64,000 nt of DNA, taken from NCBI RefSeq assembly GCF_003355495.1, contig NZ_CP031337.1, forward strand, positions 2,547,001 through 2,611,000, read 5' to 3'. Made by a program: the position numbers and the translations under genes. Origin of the DNA: Crenobacter cavernae (GTDB lineage: Bacteria > Pseudomonadota > Gammaproteobacteria > Burkholderiales > Chromobacteriaceae). Below are positions 18,110 to 26,522 of this stretch, piece after piece. The notes beneath the pieces are model-generated. The model did not search any database and had not been told where the DNA came from. It saw nothing but the letters and a program-made list of their open reading frames with translations. Numbering within the stretch: the stretch's first letter is position 1; each line of letters starts with the position of its first letter.

Positions 18110-19246
18110 TCATCCAGGAATGTACGACCTGCGAAGAATATCTTTCACGCTGTCAGGTGTGGCTGTGACGAACGACGCAAAGCGTGCCTGTTCTCTGGCA
18201 ACCTTCTCAGCTAAATCGTCGATCTCAAGCGACAACTGGATCAGTGCCTCAAATTTTTCGTCGGTATCGAACACACACCGAGTTCCATCCGGAACTTGTA
18301 ACGTGGCCGCGTAATCCCTCCGGCGGGCAAGAAAGTCCAAATGCCGCTGTGTTTCCTCAAGGATGGCCAGCTCATGGGCCACGCTCACGTTGAGTGCATT
18401 GAGGTCTGCATGCCACATGGCTGAGGCGATGTCGAAGCTCGAAAGCTTGATCTTAGTGCCCTCGTCCTCTGCGTCGGCTTTGACGTTCTTGCATAGTCTA
18501 ATAGCTTTCTTGAGGCCTCCGCCGGAACGCAAATCATGCGCGCCGATTCTCTCGATGTGTAGGAATGGGGTATTTAGCACCCTCTCAGGCGTTGTTTTAT
18601 CGAGGATCTCAATGCCTCGGTCGGTTTCTCGTGCGCTCAACTGAAAAGCTGGCGTGTCAAACCAGTTCGACGGTACTACATCAACTGGCCGCCGAAGCGA
18701 TCCTCCCGAAATTTTGATTGCTTTGGCGCCGGTCTTATCGACGTTTGTAGCTGGATACGCGTCGCTGAGGATCTCTTCGCAGTAGGTGCGTAGGTCTCCA
18801 AGGGCGATAAGTGTGTCGTAACTGACAGGATTACTGTAGTCACCACGCTGCGCGCGGATGCCCTCGGTTGCATAGCGGAAATAGCGATCCTCAATCACCA
18901 ACAGATCGACGTCGCTGACGCCGCGGATATGGATGTCACACGGCACAGATCCCTGAAGACGGAACTCGGCACTCAACCCTTTCGACCTCAATCCACCCAG
19001 AATTTGCTTTCCTACCCGCTCGGCCTCCTCGATGCTGATACGGGTGTAATCAGGATCAACAGCTTGCATCGCACCAAGAACATATTCCGTGTGTCGAAGC
19101 CCGGGGGCTCGTTTGGAGTAAGCCTCCTCGACCAATCTCTTGATCAGAACGTCAACAGCGGCATCGGCCGACAAGACTGCGATCCGGTCTGTACCACGTC
19201 GACGCGAGTTGAGCGCTTTCAGTCGTTGATCAATATCGTGTGCCAA
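18110..19246 (-). CDS. CD-NTase (cGAS/DncV-like nucleotidyltransferase) of a CBASS system
   Basis: The 378-residue protein has the nucleotidyltransferase signature: Gly99-Ser100 in RLQGSVPCD, Asp112 and Asp114 in GVSDVDLLVIE, and the third acidic residue Asp189 in RRPVDVVPSNW. The later part is helical, as in the OAS-like fold. CD-NTases make cyclic di- or trinucleotides on phage infection and activate a dedicated effector. It starts with TTG one base after the stop of the Cap15-like gene, so translation is coupled. The 5' half, unlike the downstream ORF, is intact. The nucleotide product cannot be read from the sequence. Confidence 0.85.
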   Translation of the reverse strand: MAHDIDQRLKALNSRRRGTDRIAVLSADAAVDVLIKRLVEEAYSKRAPGLRHTEYVLGAMQAVDPDYTRISIEEAERVGKQILGGLRSKGLSAEFRLQGSVPCDIHIRGVSDVDLLVIEDRYFRYATEGIRAQRGDYSNPVSYDTLIALGDLRTYCEEILSDAYPATNVDKTGAKAIKISGGSLRRPVDVVPSNWFDTPAFQLSARETDRGIEILDKTTPERVLNTPFLHIERIGAHDLRSGGGLKKAIRLCKNVKADAEDEGTKIKLSSFDIASAMWHADLNALNVSVAHELAILEETQRHLDFLARRRDYAATLQVPDGTRCVFDTDEKFEALIQLSLEIDDLAEKVAREQARFASFVTATPDSVKDILRRSYIPG

Positions 19247-19247
19247 T

Positions 19248-19874
19248 TCACTTCTCCCTCGAAAGCTTCATCGTGCCGAACGTGTAGCGGCCGTGTCCAT
19301 TAAAGTACTCTCCGGTTGCGGTCTGCAAATTATCGTCGAATACCAGTTCGGCGGAGCCACGATGCGCCATCAGCTCACGTTCTCCAATCTTCGGCTCGTT
19401 TTTATAGTTGTATATAAGCCGGAAGCCATCAGCCTTGTCATAGACAAGTGCAGCCGCAATGCTGTTCGAAGCAGACTGCTTAGTCTTCAGGCGAACACGC
19501 AGCTTGTCCCAGCTCTGAACGATTGTAATTTCGCCTTCCCAAATATTGCCAAGTGTCTTGTCTTGGTTGATGGTCTGGCCAGCAACTCTCCAAGTCCCAG
19601 ATAAGTCGGGCACCTTAAGAAGTTCGGCGATTTTCTTCCAGCGCCATATTCGAGTGTCGAATAACCAGTAGAGCACCATGTATATCAAGCCACCGGTAAG
19701 CGGCCAGAGGATGAGCGGCGGGAGAGGATCGGCCCAGCCTAGGCGGCGAGCGAAGTCAACGATCGAAAGGATGGTCGCTCCAAGTGTGGAGGCAACCAAT
19801 GCCGACATGATACTCAAATAGCGACCGATGGCGGCCCTATTAAGTCCTCCAAGAACGGAATATTCGTGCTCCAC
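19248..19874 (-). CDS. Cap15-like CBASS effector (2-TM + beta-barrel)
   Basis: The 208-residue protein has two transmembrane helices (about residues 18-41 and 52-72), a Trp-rich linker (WRWKKIAELLKVPDLSGTW) and a C-terminal region of about 115 residues of alternating strands with LSGTWRV, TIVQSWDKLRVRL, GFRLIYNYKNEP, GSAELVFDD and GRYTFGTM. This matches the SMODS-associated 2TM-beta architecture of Cap15. In that family the barrel binds the cyclic nucleotide and the helices oligomerise to damage the inner membrane. It is the first gene of the operon and starts with GTG at 19874. The assignment is by architecture and the adjacent CD-NTase. Confidence 0.75.
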   Translation of the reverse strand: MEHEYSVLGGLNRAAIGRYLSIMSALVASTLGATILSIVDFARRLGWADPLPPLILWPLTGGLIYMVLYWLFDTRIWRWKKIAELLKVPDLSGTWRVAGQTINQDKTLGNIWEGEITIVQSWDKLRVRLKTKQSASNSIAAALVYDKADGFRLIYNYKNEPKIGERELMAHRGSAELVFDDNLQTATGEYFNGHGRYTFGTMKLSREK

Positions 19875-20086
19875 GTAGTAAACTCCGAAGAATTAGATGT
19901 ACTAATTACCACAAATAATCTTCGCCCCCATTTTGCAGATCGTTTGACTGTGACGTAAGCGAGGTAATGCGCGCTATGGATTGAATATCAGCAACGACTA
20001 CTGTCTTCCTCCAACCATTTTGGCTGCGAACTGGGCGGTACAGTGCTTTTAGATGCCTGATTTTGAATGGCCAAGAATACAGCCTC

Positions 20087-20120
20087 ACAACCAAAACCCC
20101 ACGCTCGGGGTTTTGGTTGT
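20087..20120. terminator. Bidirectional terminator between nrdB and the CBASS operon
   Basis: A perfect 14-bp stem (ACAACCAAAACCCC / GGGGTTTTGGTTGT) with a 6-nt loop lies 88 bases past the nrdB stop. U-rich arms on both strands fit termination in either direction. It also marks the boundary between core-like DNA and the accessory island. Confidence 0.75.
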
Positions 20121-20207
20121 GTTCTCAAAATTTCAAGTTTTGGCTTGCCAAGTTTTCAATCTTTGGCTACAAAATTTCAAACTTTCAGAGTTCTAACAAA
20201 TGCCAAA

Positions 20208-21299
20208 TCAATCCCAGCTCAACGCCCCACCAGTCTGGTACTCCGTCACCCGCGTCTCGAAGAAGTTCTTCTCTTTCTTCAGGTCGATCATCTCGCTCAT
20301 CCACGGGAACGGATTGCTCACGCCAGGGAACAGCGGGTCGAGGCCGATCTGTTGCATGCGGCGGTTGGCGATGAAGCGCAGGTATTCCTTGAACATGTTG
20401 GCGTTCAGGCCCAGCACGCCGCGCGGCATGGTGTCTTCGGCGTACGCGTACTCGAGTTCGACCGCGTGCTTGAACAGATCGGTGATCTCGGTCTTGAATT
20501 CATCGGTCCACAGGCCCGGGTTTTCCAGCTTCACGGTGTTGATCAGGTCGATGCCGAAATTGCAGTGCATCGACTCGTCTCGCATGATGTACTGGTACTG
20601 CTCGGCGGCGCCGGTCATCTTGTTCTGGCGGCCGAGCGCGAGAATCTGCACGAAGCCGACGTAGAAGAACAGGCCTTCCATGATGCAGGCGAACACGATC
20701 AGCGATTTCAGCAGCTTCTGGTCGGATTCCGGCGTGCCGGTCGTAAAGTGGGGGTCGGTCAGCGTGTCGATGAACGGGATCAGGAATTCGTCCTTGTCGC
20801 GGATCGACTTGATCTCGTGGTAGGCGTTGAACACTTCGGACTCGTCGAGGCCGAGCGACTCGACGATGTACTGGTAGGCGTGCGTGTGGATCGCCTCGTC
20901 GAACGCCTGGCGCAGCAGGAACTGGCGGCATTCCGGCGCGGTGATCTGGCGGTAGGTGCCGAGCACGATGTTGTTGGCGGCGAGGCTGTCGGCGGTCACG
21001 AAGAAGCCGAGGTTGCGCTTCACGAGGCGCATTTCGTCTTCGGTCAGCTGGCCGGTCTTCCACTGTTCGATGTCGCGCTGCATGTTCACTTCCTGCGGCA
21101 TCCAGTGGTTGGCGCACTGCGCCAGGTACTTTTCCCACGCCCATTTGTACTTGAACGGCACCAGCTGGTTGACGTCGGTCTGGCCGTTGATGATGCGCTT
21201 GTCGTTGGCGCTGACGCGGGCGGTGCCGTGTTCGTTCAGGCCGTTGCGCATTTGCGGGGGCGGGGTCGGGGAGACGATGTCGCTGTCGAAGTCGAGCAT
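20208..21299 (-). CDS. nrdB: Ribonucleoside-diphosphate reductase subunit beta, class Ia
   Basis: The 363-residue ferritin-like protein holds the diiron/tyrosyl radical site: helix blocks with Glu in RQFLLRQAFDEAIHTHAY (Glu and His ligands, radical Tyr close by), and EQYQYIMRDESMHCNFGIDLI with the second Glu/His pair. The C-terminus ends in the short tail that docks NrdA. It supplies the radical for dNTP synthesis. It lies downstream of nrdA on the same strand but is separated from it by a small ORF and a lipoprotein gene. The ATG at 21299 has an AAGGAAAG-like site upstream. Confidence 0.96.
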   Translation of the reverse strand: MLDFDSDIVSPTPPPQMRNGLNEHGTARVSANDKRIINGQTDVNQLVPFKYKWAWEKYLAQCANHWMPQEVNMQRDIEQWKTGQLTEDEMRLVKRNLGFFVTADSLAANNIVLGTYRQITAPECRQFLLRQAFDEAIHTHAYQYIVESLGLDESEVFNAYHEIKSIRDKDEFLIPFIDTLTDPHFTTGTPESDQKLLKSLIVFACIMEGLFFYVGFVQILALGRQNKMTGAAEQYQYIMRDESMHCNFGIDLINTVKLENPGLWTDEFKTEITDLFKHAVELEYAYAEDTMPRGVLGLNANMFKEYLRFIANRRMQQIGLDPLFPGVSNPFPWMSEMIDLKKEKNFFETRVTEYQTGGALSWD

Positions 21300-21335
21300 G
21301 GGCTTTCTTTCCTTATTTTGTTTTCCGGCCCTGGA

Positions 21336-21914
21336 TCAACACCCCTTGCCTTCGGCAAGCGGGTGGATCAGGACGCGGTTCAAATCGTTTTGATCGATCT
21401 TCCAGACGCGGGCCATGTGGCCGAAGTCGCGCGTCTGGCTGTTTTTCAGTAGCAGTTCGGGCCGGTACGACAGGTCGACGCGGATTTCGCCGAGGTAGAC
21501 TGTCTGGCCTGCTTCGACGCAGAAGTCGCGGTTGATCGGCAGTCGCACGCTGCGCGGCATGCGCGCGCCGAACAGGCCGACGCCGGAGTCGTCGACGGTG
21601 TAGCCGTACGCCTCGACGAAGCGGTAGCGCCCGGCAGGCAGCGTCAGGAGTTCGAGCCGGCCTTCGACCGGGCTCATGCCTTCCTGGCCGAACACGGTGT
21701 CGGTGTTGAGGCTGGCGTAGACGCTGCCTCTCACGCCGCCGCCCTGGTAGGCCGCCTGTACCCGGGTGCTGTCGGCTTCGAAGGCCAGCGCGGTCAGCGA
21801 CACCACGGCGTAACCCTGGCCTGCCGGCGGGTCCAGCCGTCCATTCAGCTTGCCCGCCATGCCGGCGCAGCCGGCGAGGAAGGGCAGGGCCAGAACACTC
21901 ATTCGCAGCCACAT
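21336..21914 (-). CDS. Predicted lipoprotein of unknown function
   Basis: The 192-residue product begins MWLRMSVLALPFLAGC, a signal peptide with a lipobox and lipidated Cys16. AAGGAG lies 8 bases before the ATG. The mature part is rich in beta-strand patterns (LELLTLPAGRYRFVEAYGY, GQTVYLGEIRVDLSY) resembling small carbohydrate-binding-like sandwiches. Asp after Cys is absent at +2 (Ala), so outer-membrane sorting is likely. It lies between nrdA and nrdB, 36 bases before nrdB, but no link to nucleotide reduction is evident. Confidence 0.7.
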   Translation of the reverse strand: MWLRMSVLALPFLAGCAGMAGKLNGRLDPPAGQGYAVVSLTALAFEADSTRVQAAYQGGGVRGSVYASLNTDTVFGQEGMSPVEGRLELLTLPAGRYRFVEAYGYTVDDSGVGLFGARMPRSVRLPINRDFCVEAGQTVYLGEIRVDLSYRPELLLKNSQTRDFGHMARVWKIDQNDLNRVLIHPLAEGKGC

Positions 21915-21987
21915 GATGAGGCTCCTTGGCGAGTCGTCCGATACGGAAACGGGCTGAGCCCAACCCGCTTGGGTATCGGGGCGAGGG

Positions 21988-22026
21988 CTCGGCCAACCTT
22001 TTATTAGAGCGGCAAGGTTGGCCGAG
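21988..22026. repeat. Perfect inverted pair of the 13-mer AAGGTTGGCCGAG
   Basis: CTCGGCCAACCTT (21988-22000) and AAGGTTGGCCGAG (22014-22026) are exact inverted copies separated by 13 nt. The pair lies just past the stop of the small ORF at 22030 and can form a terminator-like stem. It is the best example of the candidate uptake word. Confidence 0.85.
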
Positions 22027-22029
22027 GTT

Positions 22030-22224
22030 TTATTGCAGCGCGTCCAGGATCTTGTCGGCGTAGACGTGCAGCCGGTCCAGGTGGGCGTCGAGCGAGGTGA
22101 AGCTGGTGGTGTGCTTGTTGGCCAGGTCCACTTCGATCAGCTTCAGCGCCGCTTCGACCGCGGCCTTCTTGCGCTGCGCTTCGGTCACGTCGGCATCGGC
22201 CGTGTAGAGAACAAATTCGCTCAT
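22030..22224 (-). CDS. Small conserved-looking protein between nrdA and the lipoprotein gene
   Basis: The 64-residue product starts at ATG 22224, with AAAGGA upstream. It reads MSEFVLYTADADVTEAQRKKA, is rich in Ala, Leu and charged residues, and is predicted helical with no membrane segment. It lies 176 bases downstream of nrdA and ends at the inverted repeat pair. The coding bias supports a real gene. No function is recognised. Confidence 0.55.
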   Translation of the reverse strand: MSEFVLYTADADVTEAQRKKAAVEAALKLIEVDLANKHTTSFTSLDAHLDRLHVYADKILDALQ

Positions 22225-22399
22225 GGTGGTCCTTTCCGTTGGCTGGAGGGGGCGTCGGGCCAGGCCGCACGCTCCCCCCTTTGCAGGGTTACTGGCAACT
22301 TTCACAGTGGCCTCTTGCGAGGCCTGGGTTTTCCCGCCAGACGCGGGAAAACCCACGGGGTTGTTGCGTTGCATCAACCGCCGACGGCGCCGTCGTACC

Positions 22400-25249
22400 T
22401 TACTGGCAAGACTCGCAATCGGGGTTGTCGATCGAGCAGAACTTGGCGTCGGTCGCCGGGGTGTTGTCCACCTCGGCGGCGGCCGCTTCGTAGCCTCCGG
22501 CCACCGGCACCGAGTTCAGCTCGCCGCCGCGGCCGGTCGATTTCTCGGCGTTGGAGGCGGCCAGCGTGCGCAGGTAGTAGGTGGTCTTCAGGCCCTTGAC
22601 CCACGCGTGCTTGTACAGCTCGTCGAGTTTCTTGCCGCTGGCGCCAGCCAGGTACAGGTTCAGCGACTGCGCCTGGTCGATCCATTTCTGGCGGCGCGAC
22701 GCGGCTTCGACCAGCCATTTCGGGTCGACTTCGAACGCGGTGGCGTAGATCTCGCGCAGGTCCTGCGGCGCGCGGTCGATGCGGCCGAGGCTGCCGTCGA
22801 AGTATTTCAGGTCGGCGACCATCACTTCGTCCCACAGCCCGCGTTCCTTCAGATCCTTCACCAGGTATTCGTTGGTGACGGTGAATTCGCCCGACAGGTT
22901 CGATTTGACGAACAGGTTCTGGTAGGTCGGCTCGATCGACGCGGACACGCCGATGATGTTGGCGATGGTCGCGGTCGGCGCGATGGCCAGGCAGTTGCTG
23001 TTGCGCATGCCATGTTCTTTCACGCGCTCACGCAGCAGGTTCCAGTCCATGCGCTCGGTGCGATCGACGTCGAGGTAACCGCCGCGCTCGGCCGCCAACA
23101 GGTTGTTGCTGTCGTGCGGCAGGATGCCGCGGTCCCACAGCGAACCCTTGTAGCTCGGGTAGCGGCCGCGCTCTTCGGCGAGCTCGGTCGACGCCCAGTA
23201 CGCCCAGTAGGCGACGGTTTCCATCGACGAATCGGCGAACTCGACCGCCTCTTGCGACGCGTACGGCACGCGCTTGACGTGCAGGCAGTCCTGGAAGCCC
23301 ATGATGCCCATGCCGACCGGACGGTGCTTCAGGTTGGAGTTGCGCGCCTTCTTGACCGGGTAGAAGTTGATGTCGATCACGTTATCGAGCATGCGCATCG
23401 CGATCTTCACGGTGCGCTTGACCTTCTCGCCGTCGAGCTCGCCGTCGGCGGTCATGTGGTTGACGAGGTTGACCGAGCCCAGGTTGCACACGGCGATCTC
23501 GTCGTCGTTGGTGTTCAGGGTGATCTCGGTGCACAGGTTGGAGCTGTGCACCACGCCCATGTGCTGCTGCGGGCTGCGGATGTTGCACGGGTCTTTGAAG
23601 GTGACCCACGGGTGACCGGTTTCGAACAGCATGGTCAGCATCTTGCGCCATAGGCTCAGCGCCGGAATCTTCTTGGCCACTTTCAGCTCGCCGCGGGCGG
23701 CTTTGGCTTCGTATTCGTTGTAACGCTTCTCGAAGGCCCGGCCGAACAGGTCGTGCAGGTCCGGGCACTCGGACGGGCTGAACAGGGTCCAGTCGGCGCC
23801 ATCCATCACGCGCTTCATGAACAGGTCCGGAATCCAGTTGGCGGTGTTCATGTCGTGGGTGCGGCGGCGGTCGTCACCGGTGTTCTTGCGCAGTTCGAGG
23901 AATTCCTCGATGTCGGCGTGCCAGGTTTCCAGGTAGGCGCACACCGCGCCCTTGCGCTTGCCGCCCTGGTTCACCGCCACGGCGGTGTCGTTGACCACTT
24001 TCAGGAACGGCACCACGCCTTGCGATTTGCCGTTGGTGCCCTTGATGTGCGAGCCCATCGCGCGCACCGGGGTCCAGTCGTTGCCGAGGCCGCCGGCGAA
24101 TTTCGACAGCAGCGCGTTTTCCTTGATGCCTTCGTAGATGCCATCGAGGTCGTCGGCGATCGTCGTCAGGTAGCAGCTCGACAGCTGCGAGCGGCGGGTG
24201 CCCGAGTTGAACAGCGTCGGCGTCGACGACATGAAGTCGAAGGTCGACAGCACGTTGTAGAACTCGATCGCGCGTTCTTCGCGGTGCACTTCGTTCAGCG
24301 CGAGGCCCATCGCGACGCGCATGTAGAACGCCTGCGGCATCTCGATGCGGGTGCCGTCGATGTGCAGGAAGTAGCGGTCGAACAGTGTCTGCAGGCCGAG
24401 GTAGCCGAATTGCAGGTCGCGGCTGGCGTCGAGCGCGGCGCCGAGCTTCTTCAGGTCGTACTCGGCGAGGCGCTCGTCGAGCAGTTCGGCCTTGATGCCG
24501 TTCTTGATGAAGTCGGGGAAGTAGAGCGCGTACTGGGTCGCCATTTCCTGCTGGCTGATGGTCTCGCCGAGGATCTCGAGGCGGATGTTTTCCAGCAGCA
24601 GGCGGGCGGTGACGTAGTTGTACGCCGGGTCCTTCTCGATCAGTGCGCGCGCGGCGAGGATCGACGACTTGTTGACCTCTTCTTCCGACACGCCGTCGTA
24701 CAGGTTCTTCAGCGTTTCGGTCAGGATGGCGTCCGGTTCGGTCTCGGCCAAGCCCTGGCAGGCGAACACGATGGTCTCGCGCAGCTTCGCGATGTCCAGA
24801 ACGCGGCGGCTGCCGTTCTTGCGCACGACGTTGATGGTGATCTGCGTCAGCGCTTCGCCGCGCGCGGCGCGTTCCTGCGCGCGTTGTTCGCGGTACAGCA
24901 CGTAGGCGCGGGCGACGTCGTGCTCGCCGGCGCGCATCAGCGACAACTCGACCTGGTCCTGGATGTCTTCGATGTGGATCGCGCCGCCTTCCGGCTTGCG
25001 GCGGATCAACGCGGACAGCACGGCTTCGGTCAGCGCGGCGACTTTCTCGCGGATGCTGGCCGAGCTGGCGCCCTGGGTGCCGACCACGGCGAGGAAGGCC
25101 TTGGTGACGGCGATGGAGATTTTGACCGGTTCGAACGGCACGACGGCGCCATTGCGACGAATGGTCTTGTACTGGCTGTAGTCGGCTTGCGGTGCCGCCT
25201 CGCGACCCAGCTCGGCGGCGGTGTGCCCTTCAGAAGTGGTCAATTGCAT
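22400..25249 (-). CDS. nrdA: Ribonucleoside-diphosphate reductase subunit alpha, class Ia
   Basis: The 949-residue large subunit has an N-terminal ATP-cone (about residues 28-125; IRRNGAVVPFEPVKI) for overall allosteric control, the ten-stranded barrel with the redox Cys in SQLSSCYLTT and the active-site NLCTEI motif (Asn, Cys, Glu), and the radical-transfer pair Tyr-Tyr in KTTYYLRTLAAS. The C-terminal redox tail ends CESCQ, with a further Cys in KFCSID. It converts NDPs to dNDPs with NrdB. It is longer than E. coli NrdA (761) because of extra N-terminal and internal segments. A candidate NrdR box lies 120 bases upstream. Confidence 0.96.
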   Translation of the reverse strand: MQLTTSEGHTAAELGREAAPQADYSQYKTIRRNGAVVPFEPVKISIAVTKAFLAVVGTQGASSASIREKVAALTEAVLSALIRRKPEGGAIHIEDIQDQVELSLMRAGEHDVARAYVLYREQRAQERAARGEALTQITINVVRKNGSRRVLDIAKLRETIVFACQGLAETEPDAILTETLKNLYDGVSEEEVNKSSILAARALIEKDPAYNYVTARLLLENIRLEILGETISQQEMATQYALYFPDFIKNGIKAELLDERLAEYDLKKLGAALDASRDLQFGYLGLQTLFDRYFLHIDGTRIEMPQAFYMRVAMGLALNEVHREERAIEFYNVLSTFDFMSSTPTLFNSGTRRSQLSSCYLTTIADDLDGIYEGIKENALLSKFAGGLGNDWTPVRAMGSHIKGTNGKSQGVVPFLKVVNDTAVAVNQGGKRKGAVCAYLETWHADIEEFLELRKNTGDDRRRTHDMNTANWIPDLFMKRVMDGADWTLFSPSECPDLHDLFGRAFEKRYNEYEAKAARGELKVAKKIPALSLWRKMLTMLFETGHPWVTFKDPCNIRSPQQHMGVVHSSNLCTEITLNTNDDEIAVCNLGSVNLVNHMTADGELDGEKVKRTVKIAMRMLDNVIDINFYPVKKARNSNLKHRPVGMGIMGFQDCLHVKRVPYASQEAVEFADSSMETVAYWAYWASTELAEERGRYPSYKGSLWDRGILPHDSNNLLAAERGGYLDVDRTERMDWNLLRERVKEHGMRNSNCLAIAPTATIANIIGVSASIEPTYQNLFVKSNLSGEFTVTNEYLVKDLKERGLWDEVMVADLKYFDGSLGRIDRAPQDLREIYATAFEVDPKWLVEAASRRQKWIDQAQSLNLYLAGASGKKLDELYKHAWVKGLKTTYYLRTLAASNAEKSTGRGGELNSVPVAGGYEAAAAEVDNTPATDAKFCSIDNPDCESCQ

Positions 25250-25370
25250 TGTGATGTGCCTCGGCAGGTGAATTTGATCGTGCTCTTCCGCCCTCGGGGG
25301 CGGTCAGCCCGGCCTGGTGTGGCGGGCTGTGGAAAACTGTGTGCACAAGCTGTGGGTGATGTGTTGATAA

Positions 25371-25386
25371 ACACAATATATACGGC
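25371..25386. promoter_or_regulatory. Candidate NrdR box upstream of nrdA
   Basis: ACACAATATATACGGC matches the NrdR consensus acaCwAtATaTwGtgt well in its left half and core, less so at the right end. A weaker partner may lie about 30 bases closer to the gene (around 25341-25356). NrdR represses ribonucleotide reductase operons when dATP is high. The remaining sequence from 25250 to 25683 shows no gene. Confidence 0.5.
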
Positions 25387-25683
25387 TTGATGCGCTGACG
25401 GACCCAAATTCTAGTGGTCTGAGGGGGTCTCAACAAGTCTTGACAGGGCGCCGTAATGGGGCAAATCCAGACGGGACAAGGCTTTGCGCGTGATTGAATT
25501 TTTTGTGATGTCCTTAGGCATGTTTGCCACAGTCGCCGGCGGGGCCAGATATGACAAGGGTCTTGCCGGGCGGGCGGTTTTTCGACGGCCCGGCGCTTCA
25601 TCAACGCGTCTCGTCACTGTGGTTAGAGTGCCACCGCAGCAGAGCGGGGTTGGCCGAGCTTTGGGGCATGTGTCGGCGCACGA

Positions 25684-25709
25684 AAAAGCCGCCCCTGAGG
25701 GCGGCTTTT
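25684..25709 (-). terminator. Terminator after pgeF
   Basis: An 11-bp stem (AAAAGCCGCCC / GGGCGGCTTTT) with a CTGA/TCAG loop is followed on the minus strand by a T-rich run. It lies 18 bases beyond the pgeF stop. Confidence 0.85.
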
Positions 25710-25727
25710 GCAGGGCCGGTGCCGAGT

Positions 25728-26522
25728 CTAGGGCTTGAGCCAGATGCAGCTCGCCATGCGGCCGGTGGTCTTGTCACGCCGGTACGAGAAGAAGCGGTCG
25801 CGGTCGATCACGGTGCAGGCGTCGCCGCCGGACACCTGAGTTACGCCGAGCGCGGCGAGGCGCAGGCGGGCCAGCGCGTAGATGTCGGCCAGGTATTTGC
25901 CGTCGTCGATCGCGCTGAACGCGGCGTCGGCGGCTGCGTCGTGCGCGAGGAAGGCGTCGCGGACCTCGCCTCCGACCTCGAACGCGTCCGGGCTGATCGC
26001 CGGGCCGAGGTAGGCGGCGAGCCTGTCACCCGGCACCGCCATCGCGCTGACCGTCGCCTCGATCACGCCGCCGACCAGACCTCGCCAGCCGGCGTGCGCC
26101 GCGCCGACCACGGTGCCGTCGACGTCGGCCAGCAGCACCGGCAGGCAGTCGGCAGTCATGATCGCGCAGACGATGCCGGGCGTGCGGCTGACGCTGGCGT
26201 CGGCGTCCGGGACCGCTCGGCCAACCTTGTCGGCGTCGACCACGACGACGCCGTGCACCTGGTTCAGCCACACCGGTTCGTGCGGTAGCGCCAAAGCGAG
26301 CCGGCGACGGTTCTCCGCTACCGCGGCCGGGTCGTCGCCGACATGCTGGCCGAGGTTGAGGCTGTCGTACGGCGCGGCGCTGACGCCGCCCTTGCGGGTG
26401 CTGATCAGCGCGCCGACGTTTGCGGGCGCCGGCCAGCAGGGCGTGAAGCCGAGTGCACCGTCGTCTTGTGCCGGCGTTCCGTTAGCGGACGTAATGAACT
26501 TCGACATCGAAATCATCGTCAT
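25728..26522 (-). CDS. pgeF: Peptidoglycan editing factor / YfiH-family multicopper-type protein
   Basis: The 264-residue protein carries the family's metal/catalytic set: His in LNQVHGVVVVDAD, Cys in IMTADCLPVLLAD and His in GAAHAGWRGLVGG, plus ISTRKGGVS near the start and YLGPAISPDAFEVG. In E. coli this family removes wrongly added amino acids from UDP-MurNAc precursors; purine nucleoside phosphorylase activity is also reported for homologues. The start overlaps the rluD end by up to 41 bases; an ATG at 26507 is an alternative. It is translated together with rluD, a common neighbour. Confidence 0.92.
   Translation of the reverse strand: MTMISMSKFITSANGTPAQDDGALGFTPCWPAPANVGALISTRKGGVSAAPYDSLNLGQHVGDDPAAVAENRRRLALALPHEPVWLNQVHGVVVVDADKVGRAVPDADASVSRTPGIVCAIMTADCLPVLLADVDGTVVGAAHAGWRGLVGGVIEATVSAMAVPGDRLAAYLGPAISPDAFEVGGEVRDAFLAHDAAADAAFSAIDDGKYLADIYALARLRLAALGVTQVSGGDACTVIDRDRFFSYRRDKTTGRMASCIWLKP
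26216..26228 (-). repeat. Copy of the 13-mer AAGGTTGGCCGAG inside pgeF
   Basis: CTCGGCCAACCTT on the plus strand is a perfect copy of the word found inverted at 21988-22026. Here it lies within coding sequence. Confidence 0.75.

Noticed and set aside
20067..25390. Long plus-strand open frames opposite nrdB and nrdA
   Set aside because: They are antisense shadows of high-GC genes, with His/Arg/Val-rich low-information products and no ribosome sites.
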